Positions 22,001-34,300 of a stretch of DNA of 64,000 bases are shown here, one piece after another. Within the stretch, counting starts at the first letter, position 1, and the number at the start of each line of letters is the position of its first letter. The notes under the pieces were generated by a model, which worked only from the letters and a program-made list of their open reading frames with translations, did not search any database and was not told where the DNA came from. Position numbers and translations under genes: made by a program. This DNA comes from Symbiodinium natans (taxonomy: Eukaryota; Sar; Dinophyceae; Suessiales; Symbiodiniaceae), in contig CAJNDS010000502.1 of assembly GCA_905221605.1 (NCBI GenBank), forward strand, positions 479,501-543,500, given 5' to 3'.

Positions 22001-25000
22001 GATCCAGGCGGCGCAAACGAGCTGTCGGCATAGGACACCAATCCAGACGAGTCTGCTTCCAGGAAAAGGGCATACTCCATTGTGCGCTGTAGGTATCCCA
22101 GTACCTTCATGGTGATCTCTGCCGCCCTCCGCGGCGCTTTTGTTGTTGACGAAGACAGTAGGGAGGCAACATATCCCAGATCTGGTCACTGAGAAAGCAC
22201 GCCCTCCTCTGGGTTGCTTCGAAGCTTCCAATTTCCCGATCACTGGCACCACATCCAACCTCTGGCTGCTAATCTCATGTAGCCGCAAAAGTTCTCGGAT
22301 GTAGGGTCTTTGTGAAATAGTGAATCCTCGGGTTGTCGCATGGATCTCCATTCCCAGGAAACGAATTGGATTCAACGCAGAGGCCACTTGCAATGCCGAC
22401 TTCAGAAACCAGGGGACGTCGTCTCGGGTAGAGTCGCTACAAATTTGCAGCTTTTTTTTCTTGAGACATGATGGACGAGGACCCCATGGAGCCGAGGATT
22501 GAAGATGAAGCATGCCTGGCGTCTGCTTCAAGGAGGAGTGAAAGATGTGCCGTCAGGTGCGACATGATGGGCGACGAGGGGTGGCCCTTTTGATCAAGGG
22601 GAAGGCTGCGGTGTGTGGCCCCTTGAGCATGTCAACATAAGATATCTTGCGAAGCAAGGGCATCTTCGAATTTACATAAAGGCAGTGCAAGATGCATAGC
22701 CGAAGCAGCAAGACGCAAAGCACTTTTGACTTAGTAGTGTATAGCATAGAGCTACTCGCTGGTAGTGCCGAAAGAAAAGAAGTGCCCCATCAAATTCGAT
22801 GCCATGGATTTCAGCTTGGGTGTGGATTCCATGGGCCCACAGCAGACAGATCATTCTGCCTTTCAGCAGAAGCCCTCAAGCCCGAGACCTAAAGGCCCCT
22901 GTGATGGGGATGCATCCGGCTCCGCCGCTGAGGCCTTCGGCATTCACCCCGGGAGCACTGGCAACTTCAGGCAGGGTTGGGGTTGCAGGGCGTAGGGCCC
23001 GTGGGGTTATCAGGTTTGGGTTATCAGGTTGGGGTAGGGGTTTAGGGTTTAGGGTTTAGGGTTCAGGGTTCAGGGTTTAGGGTTTAGGGTTTAGGGTTTA
23101 GGGTTTAGGGTTTAGGGCTTAGGGCTTAGGGCTTAGGGTTTAGGGTTTCGGGCGGAAATTAACATGAGGCTTGTTGTGTGTTTTGTGGGTCTTACAGGTG
23201 GTGGACTGGTGGTGGGCGTTTGAAGCCTGAGGACTCGGTGTTGGAGGAGCTAAACCCTAACCCTGGATCCTATATCCCCTGACCCCTAAACCCTGAAGCC
23301 TGGACCCCACCTACAGCTCCCAACAAAGCTCGGGTTGGCAGGGCAAGCTCATGCGCGGCCTTTCCGATCCCAGTGACGGCCAGGCACTACGTCGCACGGC
23401 TGATCGGGTTCAGGGTTAAAGGGTTAAAGTGTTAAAGGGTTAAAGGGTTAAAGGGTTTAGGGTTTAGGGTTTAGGGTTTAGGGTTAGGGTTTAAAGGGTT
23501 CAGGGTTTAGGGTTTGGGAGGTTGCCTTCTCGGACCGCCAATGTAGGGTGCAGAGTTTAGGGTTTCGGCCGCGGGCACAGCTCCCTTCCGTAGCATGACC
23601 CTACATCCTAAACCATCCTAAACCCTAAACCCTAAACCCTAAACCCTAAACCCTAAACCCTAAAACCCTAGACCCTGGTCCTTCAACACTCTCGAGCCGC
23701 AGAACGGGACACCTGCTAGACACAGAGCCCTAGACCCTAAACCCCACCAAACCCGCTAGGCCCTACACGCTCAATTCTGAAACCCTACAGCCCCCTGAGC
23801 CCTGAACCCCTTGACCCTAAACATTCCCCAAACCCTCAACCTCAACCCTCAACCCTCAGCCCTAAACCCTAAACCCTAAACAGTTCCCAAACCCTAAACC
23901 TAAACCGTACACGTCATGTAAGCCCCAAAGCCACTTCAGGTGAGTGGGGCGTGCAGGTCGCTTCCTCACCACTGACCCCGGGTTTGAACAGCGCACGGCG
24001 TTGGGTTTAGGGTTTGAGGGTTTGAGGGTTTGAGGGTTGGAGGGTTTTGAGGGTTTGAGGGTTTGAGGGGTTGAGGGTTTGAGGGTTTGAGGGTTTGAGG
24101 GTCTGGGGGTTTGAGGGTTTGAGGGTTTGAGGGTTTGAGGGTTTGAGGGTTTGAGGGTTTGAGGGTTTTGAGGGTTTGAGGGTTTGAGGGTTTGAGGGTT
24201 TGAGGGGTTGAGGGTTTTGAGGGGTTGAGGGTTGAGGGTTTGAGGGGTTGTGGGTTTTGAGGGTTTGAGGGTTTGAGGGTTTGAGGGCTTGAGGGTTTGA
24301 GGGTTTTGAGGGTTTTGAGGGTTTTGAGGGTTTTGAGGGTTGAGGGTTTGAGGGTTTGAGGGTTTGAGGGTTTTGAGGGTTTGAGGGTTTGAGGGTTTGA
24401 GGGTTTGAGGGTTTGAGGGTTTGAGGGTTTTGAGGGTTTTGAGGGTTTGAGGGTTTGAGGGTTTGAGGGTTTGAGGGGTTGAGGGTTTGAGGGTTTGAGG
24501 GTTTAGGGCTCAGGTCCGGGCACGCCTAGCCAGAAGCCCTCCTAATCCCTTTGAACCCTCACATGCAGCTTTACTTGAAGGTTCATGGTACTTATCAACC
24601 AATTCTAACCCAAACTATAACCATCTTAGGGCACTTAAGGGGCTTATAAGTGGGTGATAAGTGCAGCTATGATTGGGTAAATAAGTACCCTGAACCTCCA
24701 AGTCGTCTAGGGTTTAGGGTGTAGGGTTTCGGGTTTAGGGTTTAGGGTTTCGGGCTGTGGGTGTACCTGCACCAGGATTTGGTCCTCGGGCTTCAATCCC
24801 AACATTTCGACCCGAATCATCTGATTAGGGTCTATTCGGGTTTAAGGTTTGGCTTTGGGTTCGGTTCGGGGTTCAGGATGTAGGGTCTAGGGTATCTTTC
24901 CTTTGCCATCGAGTTTTTAGGTTTCGGTACCCTAACCCTACACCCAAAACCTTAAACCCGAAACCCTAAGCGCCCCGCAGCCCTCTCAGACAGCCCCCTG

Positions 25001-25752
25001 CCACCCAGGAAAGTGCGCTTCGGGCAGCTGGATTATGACACTGGCTGCAAATTGCGAGGGGGGGGGGGGGTTGTTGCGGAAAATTATGTTGCGTTTAGGG
25101 TTTGGGGTTTAGGGTTTAGGGTTTCCGGATTAGGGTTTGGGGTTGTGGGGCCTTGGGGGCTTTCCCTGGGGTTCCGTTTACAGGGGTTCCTCGCGTACGC
25201 TAGGGGGACCCGAGAAAACCGACTTTGGCCCATTTATGGTTTAGGGTCTGGCGTCTAGGGTTTAGCTTCTGTATGGGATCCACGAAAGGTTATGTAATCT
25301 AAGGTCGATATCTTAACTTAAGTAAGCCTCATGCGCCAACAAAAAGTACCCCCGCAACCCCAAAACCCTATCCACAAAGGCCCCACTACATAAACCCTAA
25401 ACCCTAAACCCTAAACCCTAAACCCTAAACCCTAAACCCTAAACCCTAAACTCCAAACTCCAAACCCCAAACCCCAAACCCCAAACCCCAAACCCTAAAG
25501 CCAAAACCCCCTTAAACTCAAAATCAAAACCCCGAAACCCTACAGCCCTAAGCCCTAAACCCCAAACCCTACTGTAAAACCCCAAAACCCTAAGTCCTAA
25601 GTCCTAAACCCCAAACCCGCAACCCTTCAACCCTCAAGAAACACTCCACATCAGCCCCAGGAGCCGGTCTACTTCAGCCGCGAGGCCGAGGAGCATTTTC
25701 TGCAGCTGCCCGGGCCCCGATTTTGTGATTATTATTAAATTTATTATTATTC

Positions 25753-25787
<35 letters not shown>

Positions 25788-28265
25788 TATTTTATTTTTT
25801 CTGGGGGGGGGGTGCGGGGGAGGGGGGGGGGGGGGGGGGATGCTTCTATAATTATTTATCTATTTTATTTTTTGCTTGTTTATTCATTTTTATTTATGTG
25901 TTTATTGGTTTTTGTTGGTGGGTTTAAGGGTTGTAGGAGTTTTTGTTCTTGGTTTTAGGCTTTTTTTTGGTGGTTTTGGGGCTTGGGGTTTTTGGGTTTA
26001 AGGATCTTAGGGTTTTGGTTGTTTTGGATTAAGGGTTTAAGGGTTTAAGGGTGTTCGGGTTTTGGGATTTAGGGTTTGGGTGTTGGTTGGTACAGGCTTT
26101 AGGGTGGTTTGGAGGTGTGTCTTTTCTGGTATGTCATGTGGTTTTGGGCAGCAGGGTATTGGGTTTGGGGTTTTACTCTAGTTGTTCTGCTCCTTCCGTG
26201 CAGGGAAATGCCGCCAGTCATGTCACAACTGGTACGTGCAACCGTTCTAGAGCATGAGTTGTTTTGCCGTTGTTTTTGTGTCCCCTTTTTCGCTCTCTCT
26301 CTCTCTCTCTCTCTGTCTCTGTTGCGTGTCTGTTGCGTGTGTGAGAGAGAGAGAGAGAGAGTGAGAGCGTGTTATGTTGGTCAGTTGCTTTGGGTTTTTT
26401 TCACCCCGTTTGTTCTTTTCTGGGGCGGGGAGGGGTGTGTAGGGTTATTGTTTTGCCATAAACCCTACACCCTAAACTTTCCCTAAACCCTAAACCCTAA
26501 ACCCTAAACCCTAAACCCTAAACCCTAGACCCTAAACCCTAAACCCTACACCCTAAGCCCTAAACCCTAAACCCTAAAAATCATTGGGGTTGAAGGGCAT
26601 CGGGTGGCAGATCCAAAGTTTCCTTTGACAAAATTTGATGGAGTTTGTGGCTCGCGGCAAGTGTTTCGAGTCTTTTCAGCCCACGGTTGATTGGGGTTTG
26701 GGGTTTGGGGTTTAGGGTTTAGGGTTTAGGGTTTGGGGATTAGGGTTTAGGGTTTAGGGTTTAGGGTTTAGGGTTTAGTACAAAGGCCAGGAAGGATGGA
26801 GATGGTGGGGCCTCAGGGAAGTTAGGGGAGTGACATGGTCCCTTCATGCTCTTCATTGGAGAATCGTATTTACCTCTCATGTACCCCCTAAAACCAACGG
26901 GCCCGTACTTCAAAAGTAAGGGGCCATATCAAGGGAGGACCATGCAACCTAAACCGTAAACCCCAAACCCTAAACTCTCTAAACTCCCTAAACTCCCTAA
27001 ACCCTAAACCCCAAACCCGGAACCCTAAGCCCTAAACCCCAAACTCTAAGACCTAACCCCAAACCCTGAACCCCAAACCTTGAACCCTAAGAGTATCCGA
27101 GAAGCAGCCCTCGGGAATTTTTTCAGCCGGCCAAGGACCGAGCCGCCCCGCGAGCTGCAGGTGCTCCGTAAAAAGCCCTGCTTCTTAGTAGGGTTTAGGG
27201 AATGAGGGAATGAGGGAATGAGGGAAGAGGTCCTGTTTCATGCCCCCCATACTCCTACGGCCCAAGGCCTCGGCGGATTCCTAAGTCCCATGTCCTAAGC
27301 CCCAAGTTCCAAGCCCTAAAAGCCTCAGCCCCATCAACCCTAAACCCTAAACCCTGAACCCTAAACCCTCAACCCTGCGCCTCCCCGCACCAGCCTTCTG
27401 TCTGGAGGTGATGACGTCCTCGGAAGGTTTCAGCCGCCGGCCCTGGCCGGAGGCGCAAGAGCCCTAAGCCTGAAACTGAGGGTTTAGGGTTTAGGGTTTA
27501 GGGTTTAGGGTTTAGGGTTTACGGTTTAGGGTTTCAGGGTTTCGGGCTTAGGGCTTAATTCGGGTGGTTAAGGCGTAGGGTTTAGGGAAACAGGGTTTTA
27601 GGGCTGAGGGCTTAGGAGAAATCACTCAGCCCAAAGAAACCCCGAGCTCTTAAACCTTCAGCCCTTTGAGCCGAAGCCCGAAGTCTGAGAAGGACCCTGA
27701 GGAAGCTACTCCGAATCCTGGACCGCAAGCCCGAAAGCCTGTTGACTTACCATTGCTTAGCATTCCTCAGCAAGCTAGGAACGCAATCAAAGGGTTCGTT
27801 TTGAGCTGCTTGGAGACCCGACCTTAGACCCTTTCCGTAAGCCCTACAATCATGGCCCCCCCCCCGCCCCCCGCCCCCCCCACCCCTCCCCCCCTCCCCC
27901 TCCCCCCCCCCCCCCCAACCCTCCTCCTCCCCCCCGCCGCGGGTTCCCGCTCAAACCCCTGGGAGACTAAGGATCTCATGGAGGCCTATGCCCGAGTCTT
28001 TCCTTTCATCACGGCGACCTTGTCAATCGCGCGATGCGTGAACGTCTCGTTGACTTGGGGCTCCGCGAAGTCCTTCTCTGAGATTAGTATCGTGGTCCCG
28101 TAGAGCTTGTTTGAGCTCTTCGAGGCGCGATGCAAGAATTTACACCGTCGCCGAGCAGGCCATACTTCCTCCTGACAGTGAGGCTACGAGAACGTGCGCA
28201 CCCCCGCCCCCGGCCCCCCGCCCCCCCCGCCCCCCCCCCCCCCCCCGCCCCCCCTGCCCCCCCCC

Positions 28266-28302
<37 letters not shown>

Positions 28303-31300
28303 ACACCCGCCCCCCCCCCCCCCCCCTCGCTGTGCTGGGTGGAAGGTCTGGTTGCGGGCCGGTGAGCGCCTGTGCCTGGCCACTTGGAGGTGTGTTAATT
28401 TGTTTTTGGGGTTTAGGGGTTTAGGGTTTAAGGGTTTAGGGGTTTTAGGGGTTTAGGGGTTTAGGGGGCGTTTAGGGTTTAGGGGGGTTTAGGGTTCAGG
28501 GTTTAGGGTTCGGGAAGTATAGGGGAAGGCTTATATTGCCGAAAAGGTTCTTGCAGAGTTTGGGCTTGTGGGGGTAGCCGTGTGCCGCGATGAGCCGCGC
28601 GGCAGCCCTACACCATGAACCTGGGCCCTGAACCCTAAAGAGCTTGGGTTTAGGGTTTAGGGTTTCGGGTTTAGGGTTTAGGGTTTGGGGTTTAGGGATT
28701 TCTAAGGTTTTTGGTCTGGGAGTTGGGGTTTGGGACCCTGATCATACACTGAAAACCTCAAACGTGTTCGGATCTCAGGATCGTTGGCTCGTCTTCTGCA
28801 GCGTGGACGACGAGGAGAGGGGCGTTACAAATTCAGGGAGCCCGATAGCTCTGAGTCGAGGACTGGGGTTGAGGGTTTTTATGGTCTAGGGCTCCAGGTT
28901 CAGGGTTCGGGGTTTAGCTCTTTTCGGGCTGTGCGGCAGCGAGTTTATGGTTTTTTTGGGCGGTTCACGGGTTCGGGACGGTGGTCTTAGAGGGTTTAGG
29001 CCCATGTCCACCGCACGGTTCATGCGACTTGCTTCATGGGCAGCCCAGGAAGCTAAACCCCAAACTTCCAAACCCAAATCCTACACCCTAGACCCCAAAG
29101 CCCCGACACCTGAGGCCCATAAACTGCTTCGTAGCCACTGTTGAGACACGGCGCCCGCAGTTTAGAGATGAGCCCTGCAATCCTTTGTCCTAAGCTCTGA
29201 GCCCTAAACCCCAAGCCCCCTGAGGCTCTGCGGACAGTCAGCTGAAAGACCGTCACCCTTCACCTCGTCACCCTTAAACCCCAGAACCCAAGCCTCCCCG
29301 AATCTCTGAGCCCCCAAAGCCTACACCTCAGAACCCCGAAACCCTGAGCAGCCCTGCGCCCAGGTAAACAACACTAAGCCCCAAGCCCCAGCAAGCCCTC
29401 AATTCCCTAAACACCTAAACTACAACTGCGCTCATAAGCCCCCTAGGTCCCATAAGTAGGTTGTAGGCAGACTTCTACTTGGGGTTATAAGTACCCATGA
29501 ACCTCGCCCTAAACCCCAAACCCCTAAACCCTACAGCTAACCCCTAAACAAAACCAACCCCTAAACCCCAAACCCTAAACCCTAAACCCTAAACCCTAAA
29601 CCCAATAACCCTATAAAACCCAAAGAGGAGCCGGTGGAGCGCTTTTTGGAAGATTTGGAGCCGAGCCTCTGCCAGCAACCTGCGGTGGGTGGAGGTTGGG
29701 TTGCTTGAGGGTAGCCCTAAACCCTAGACCCTAAGCCCTAAGCCCTAAACCCTAAACCATAAACCCTAAACCCTGAACCCTAAACCCTAAATCCTAGACC
29801 CGAAACCCGAAACCCTAAACCCTAGTCTCACCCGCCCTTCTGAGGCCACACCCGGTGGTGCCCTTGGAGAGTGTCGAATCTAGGCGCTGTAAGACGATTG
29901 GGCCATGGCTAGCTCTCGCATCCACGCTGGACCCCCTGAAAAGGCCTCTGGACGCCTTCCAAAAACCTACCCTGACCCAAACCCCCTAGCTGCCCTAAAC
30001 CCTAAACCCTAAACCCTAAACCCTAAACCCTAAACCCTAAACCCTAAACCCTAAACCCTAAACCCTAAACCCTAAACCCTAAACCCTAAACCTTAAACCC
30101 TAAACCCTAGACCCTAGACCCTAGACCCTAAACCCTAAATCCTAAATCCTAAAACCCTAAACCCTAAACCCTAAACCCTATACCCTATACCCTAAACCCT
30201 GAACCCGCCCACCACCCCTCTCACTCTAGAGGTGAGTGGGCGCCGTCGAGCGCTCAGCGAGACCACGCAGGCCCGATCTAGGCTGATCGGGCCTGCAGGC
30301 ACACCTTTGAAGGGGTCGCCAAGCTTGGTCGCCAAGCATAGTCCTAAAACCGAGCCTTTGCTCTCGGAAGGTGTCGCCCTTGAAAACGGATACCCCCCCC
30401 CTCCCCTATCCGAATTCGATTTCGGGGGGGCCTGGGCCTTTAAAACGGATACCCCCCCCCCCCCCCCCCCCATCCGAAGTCAATTTCGGGGCTGCTCGGG
30501 CCTTTCACAGGATACCCCCCCCCCCCCCCATCCGAAGCTCTGCTGAGATAAGCTGCTCGATCTTGGCGGAAGTCTGAACGCTAAACGCGCTGGACGCTAG
30601 GTACACACTTCTACGTGGCACGTCATCAAGGACAGTCCCGGCCGCTACATCGGGCCAGAGACTTGCTGCGTCTCACAGCGACTCTGAGAGTGATGAGACA
30701 TTGACGAGATGAGAGATGATCTGAGAGCGACGTGTGGCAAATTGCATGAGAAATGGCAGATAGATGCATTTGCATCGGTGTCAGGCCTGGCTCTTCATTT
30801 GGTTCCATGGAGAGCGGAGCCCCGGACGAGTCAAAAAAGAGTCCGGCGTGGGCCCCCTTGGCTGCCCGATTTCACACTGGTTTGGGCCAGGTCTGCGCCC
30901 ACGGATGTGCGGAACTCAGGGTGAAGCACAGTAAGCCAGTCTGAGGCTCATATTGTGCAGGCGCTTTAAGGATGGGAGGGGGCATAGCTAGACTCTACTA
31001 GACAGCTACCTGTTGCGTTACTTGAGGCTGGCTGTTCTCCGAAGTCAATTTGGGGCTGCCCGGGCCTTTCAACCCCCCCCCCCGCCCCTATCCAAATTCA
31101 GTTTCGGGGCGGCCCGGGCCTTTAAAACGGATACCCCCCCCCCCCTCCGAAGTCAATTTTGAAGCTGCCCCAGCCGAGACCGGATACCGCCCCACCCCTA
31201 TCCGGAGTCAATTTCGGGGCTGCCCCGGGCCTTTCAACAGGATACCCCCCCCATCCGAAGTGATTTGGGGGAGGGCAAGGGCCTTTAAAACGGATACCCC

Positions 31301-34300
31301 CCCGCTTATCCAAACTCAATTTCGGGAGGCCCGGGCCTTTGAAACGGATACCCCCCCCCCCCATCCCGGGCCTACCCCCCCACTGTCCGGGGTGTTCGGG
31401 GGTGTCGGGGGTGTGCGCAAAAGCTTTGAAAGTCCCGCTTCTGTTGCAGGGCAAAGCAGTATTGGAGACCCCCCCTTGGTCAAAACTCTGACCCCCCCTT
31501 GAAGGGGAAAGTTTGCCTTCACAATGGAGCTTTTTTGTGCCAAGCCGAGCCTCTTTGGGCTCCAGACCATTCTTTGCCTTGGCCTTCTAACGGACCATTT
31601 TGCGGGTTGTCCGGGGCCCCCGCGATGGTCTGGCGCGAGGACGACAACCTCCTGGAGTTGAGCTGCGCTTTCGCAGCGCCCGGTCAGGGGGAAGTCATCT
31701 GCGGACTTGCAGCGCTGAAGGCCTGCCGAGATCTTGTCAGTGTAGTTCCAAGGGATGCTCGGGGGGGATGTGAGAGGCGCACGCCAAGCGGCTGAAAAAG
31801 CCGGGGATCTGGATTCATCCAGTCCTCAACAGCAAGCTTTTTTGGCGGAAGCAAGGGCAACCCCTGGGCAGCCTGCCTCAGTCGAGTTTCGTTTCGGGGG
31901 TCAGCGCATGCCATTCACAGACTGAGAGGTCGTGGTGGATTGGGTTGAGTTTCAGGTCCTTCGTGTGGAAGACGAGGACCAGGAGTGATCAGCTGCAAGC
32001 CACCGTGCGGCGCTATCAGATTTAATGTTCCAGTACCACGTAAAGACTTAAAATCAATTTTAATTGATCGCGACTTCTGAAACATTGAAAACCCAAATCC
32101 CAAATCCCTAAGGCCAAGAACAAGGTCGAAAGGCCTGAACCCCGTATGAGCCTTAAAATCCACATGCCTCGCCTGGATTGTCCTAAGTGCGAGCGCCGCA
32201 AAAAGTGCCACTACGATCGCGGATACGGCTCCAGGCGGCTTTTAAACACAAAACCGTCTCGGACATTGGCAACTGTCATACGCCGCAGTGTCTCACTCCC
32301 TCACTAGCTTTGCCGGGATTTTCTTTTGCGCCACTTTCGTGGCGCAGGTTTCAAGGTGCGCGGTCTGGCAAGCAAAACAGCTTCAGTTGAATTTCTCGCT
32401 TGCTGGCGATCTGGTCTTGCAAGCCTTTCCTTGGCGGGAGCCTCTTGCATCCGCCGTCGACAGCGAGTCCGCTCCATTGTGAGGCTGGCCTACGACGGAT
32501 TCCCGGCCTCGAATTTCCGTCGCGGCTGCTTGGGGCGCGCGCGTTTCATTTCGTGTGACGGGCACAGGGCCTGAGTGCGATGGGGGTGCGTGGGCGTTTG
32601 TTCACAAGTTTAAGGATCGACCGACCTGGGACGGGTTGTCCCGGGGCCCCCAAAAAGGTTGTCCTGGAGCATCCCGGGCCGTCCAGAAGAGAAGGCCCTC
32701 CGGCCGAAGACCCCCAGCGCAAAACCTGAATTTTCTCCTGCAAGCTTCTATGAAGGCACCTTTCTAGCAACAGGTCTTTCGCCGTGCAGCCTTGACGTTC
32801 CGGCCTAGAGAACACAAACAATGAGAAGGCCCTCCGGCCGAAGACGTCCCCCAACGCAAAACCTGAATTTTCTCTCGCAAGCTTCTAGACACACACCGGC
32901 ATAGAGAATAATTACAGTAGAAACAATGAGAAGGCCCTCCGGCCGAAGACGTCCCCCAGCGCAAAACCTGGATTTTTCCTGCAAGTTTCTAGACACGACT
33001 GTCACAAGGCACCTTTCCAGCAACAGGTCTTTCGCCATGCAGCCTTGGCACTCCGGTCAGAGAACAGAAACAATGAGAAGGCCCTCCGGCCGAAGACGTC
33101 TCCCAGCGCAAAACCTGAATTTTCTCCTGCAAGCTTCTAGACATGACTTTCACAAGGCACCTTTCTAGCAACAGGTCTTTCACCATGCGCTCACCATGCT
33201 CCCCCAGCGCAAAACCTGACTTTTCTGCCGGGGTTTATTTCCACTGTCTTTTTCAAGGCTTCTTCTTCGATATAACCACCCCGGCATGGAGAATAGAAGC
33301 AATGAGAAGGCCATCCGGCCGAAGACGTCCCCCAACGCAACATCTGAATTTTCTCTCCGGAGGTTCTGTTTCTAGGGCAGCTTCTTAAATGTTATCATGC
33401 AGCAAGGCATCTTCATAGCAAATTTCGTAACATCAAGAAACATATTGGATACTAGTCCGAAGTACAGCATTGAGTGCAGGAGTGTTTGAATGTGGGCTGG
33501 CGTTGGTTCGGCTGGCTCTGGTTTGTTTCGCTGCAAGTAGTGTTTGGGTGGCCTTGGGGTGGGCATGTCTGCACACAACTGCGTACAGCTGACCCGTGCT
33601 ACACCCTAAACCCAAAAGCCTAGACCCTAAACCCTAAACCCTAAACCCTCCTGGCTCTAGGCCGCGCTCGAGAGCTCCGAGCGCAGCCATAACAACCTTA
33701 AATGGCACGCTCGTGGCTTGTAGTTTTTTTGTAACTCTAGGGTTTAGGGTTTGGGACATAGGCTTAGGTGTAGAGTAGGGAACCTTTAACCTTTTTGGGG
33801 TACTAGAATCCCCTTAGAATCCCAAAGGTTAACCGTTAGTTCCCCAAAGGGTACTGGACAACTAAGAAACAAGTGGGTACCTGCAATTTTCTCTGGTGAC
33901 TACCTGAATTAGAGGAGCCCAACAGCAGACAAGGCCTCGTGCAGGCCCCAAACCTTCGCAAAGTGAGCAAACCCTCAAAAGGTCGAGAAAAGAAAGAGAC
34001 CTTTGGGTTTTTAGGGGTTGAGGGTTGAGGGTTTAGGTTTGGGCTTAGGGTTCAAGAAACCTGGGCTTCAAAGGTCCTGGGTCGGCCAGGAATCCCAACC
34101 CTAAACCCGATATACTAACAGTTCTTAATCATAGGGGGTACTCTCATCCCTGTTCAGGACGGTTAGTATAAGGGGGAACATCCCAGCCCTGCTAGCCCGA
34201 AACCCCGAAACCCCTAAACCCTAAACCCTAAACCCTAAACCCAAAACCCTAAACCCTAAACCCTAAGCCTCTTCAGTGAACCAACAGCATAGCTTCACAT

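Noticed and set aside
28084-28456. Polyproline or polyglycine proteins
   Set aside because: Produced by poly-C tracts of uncertain length; the real signal here is the cyclase fragment on the minus strand.
32688-33375. CRISPR-like array
   Set aside because: Repeat spacing is irregular, repeats diverge and spacers are related to each other; the context is eukaryotic.
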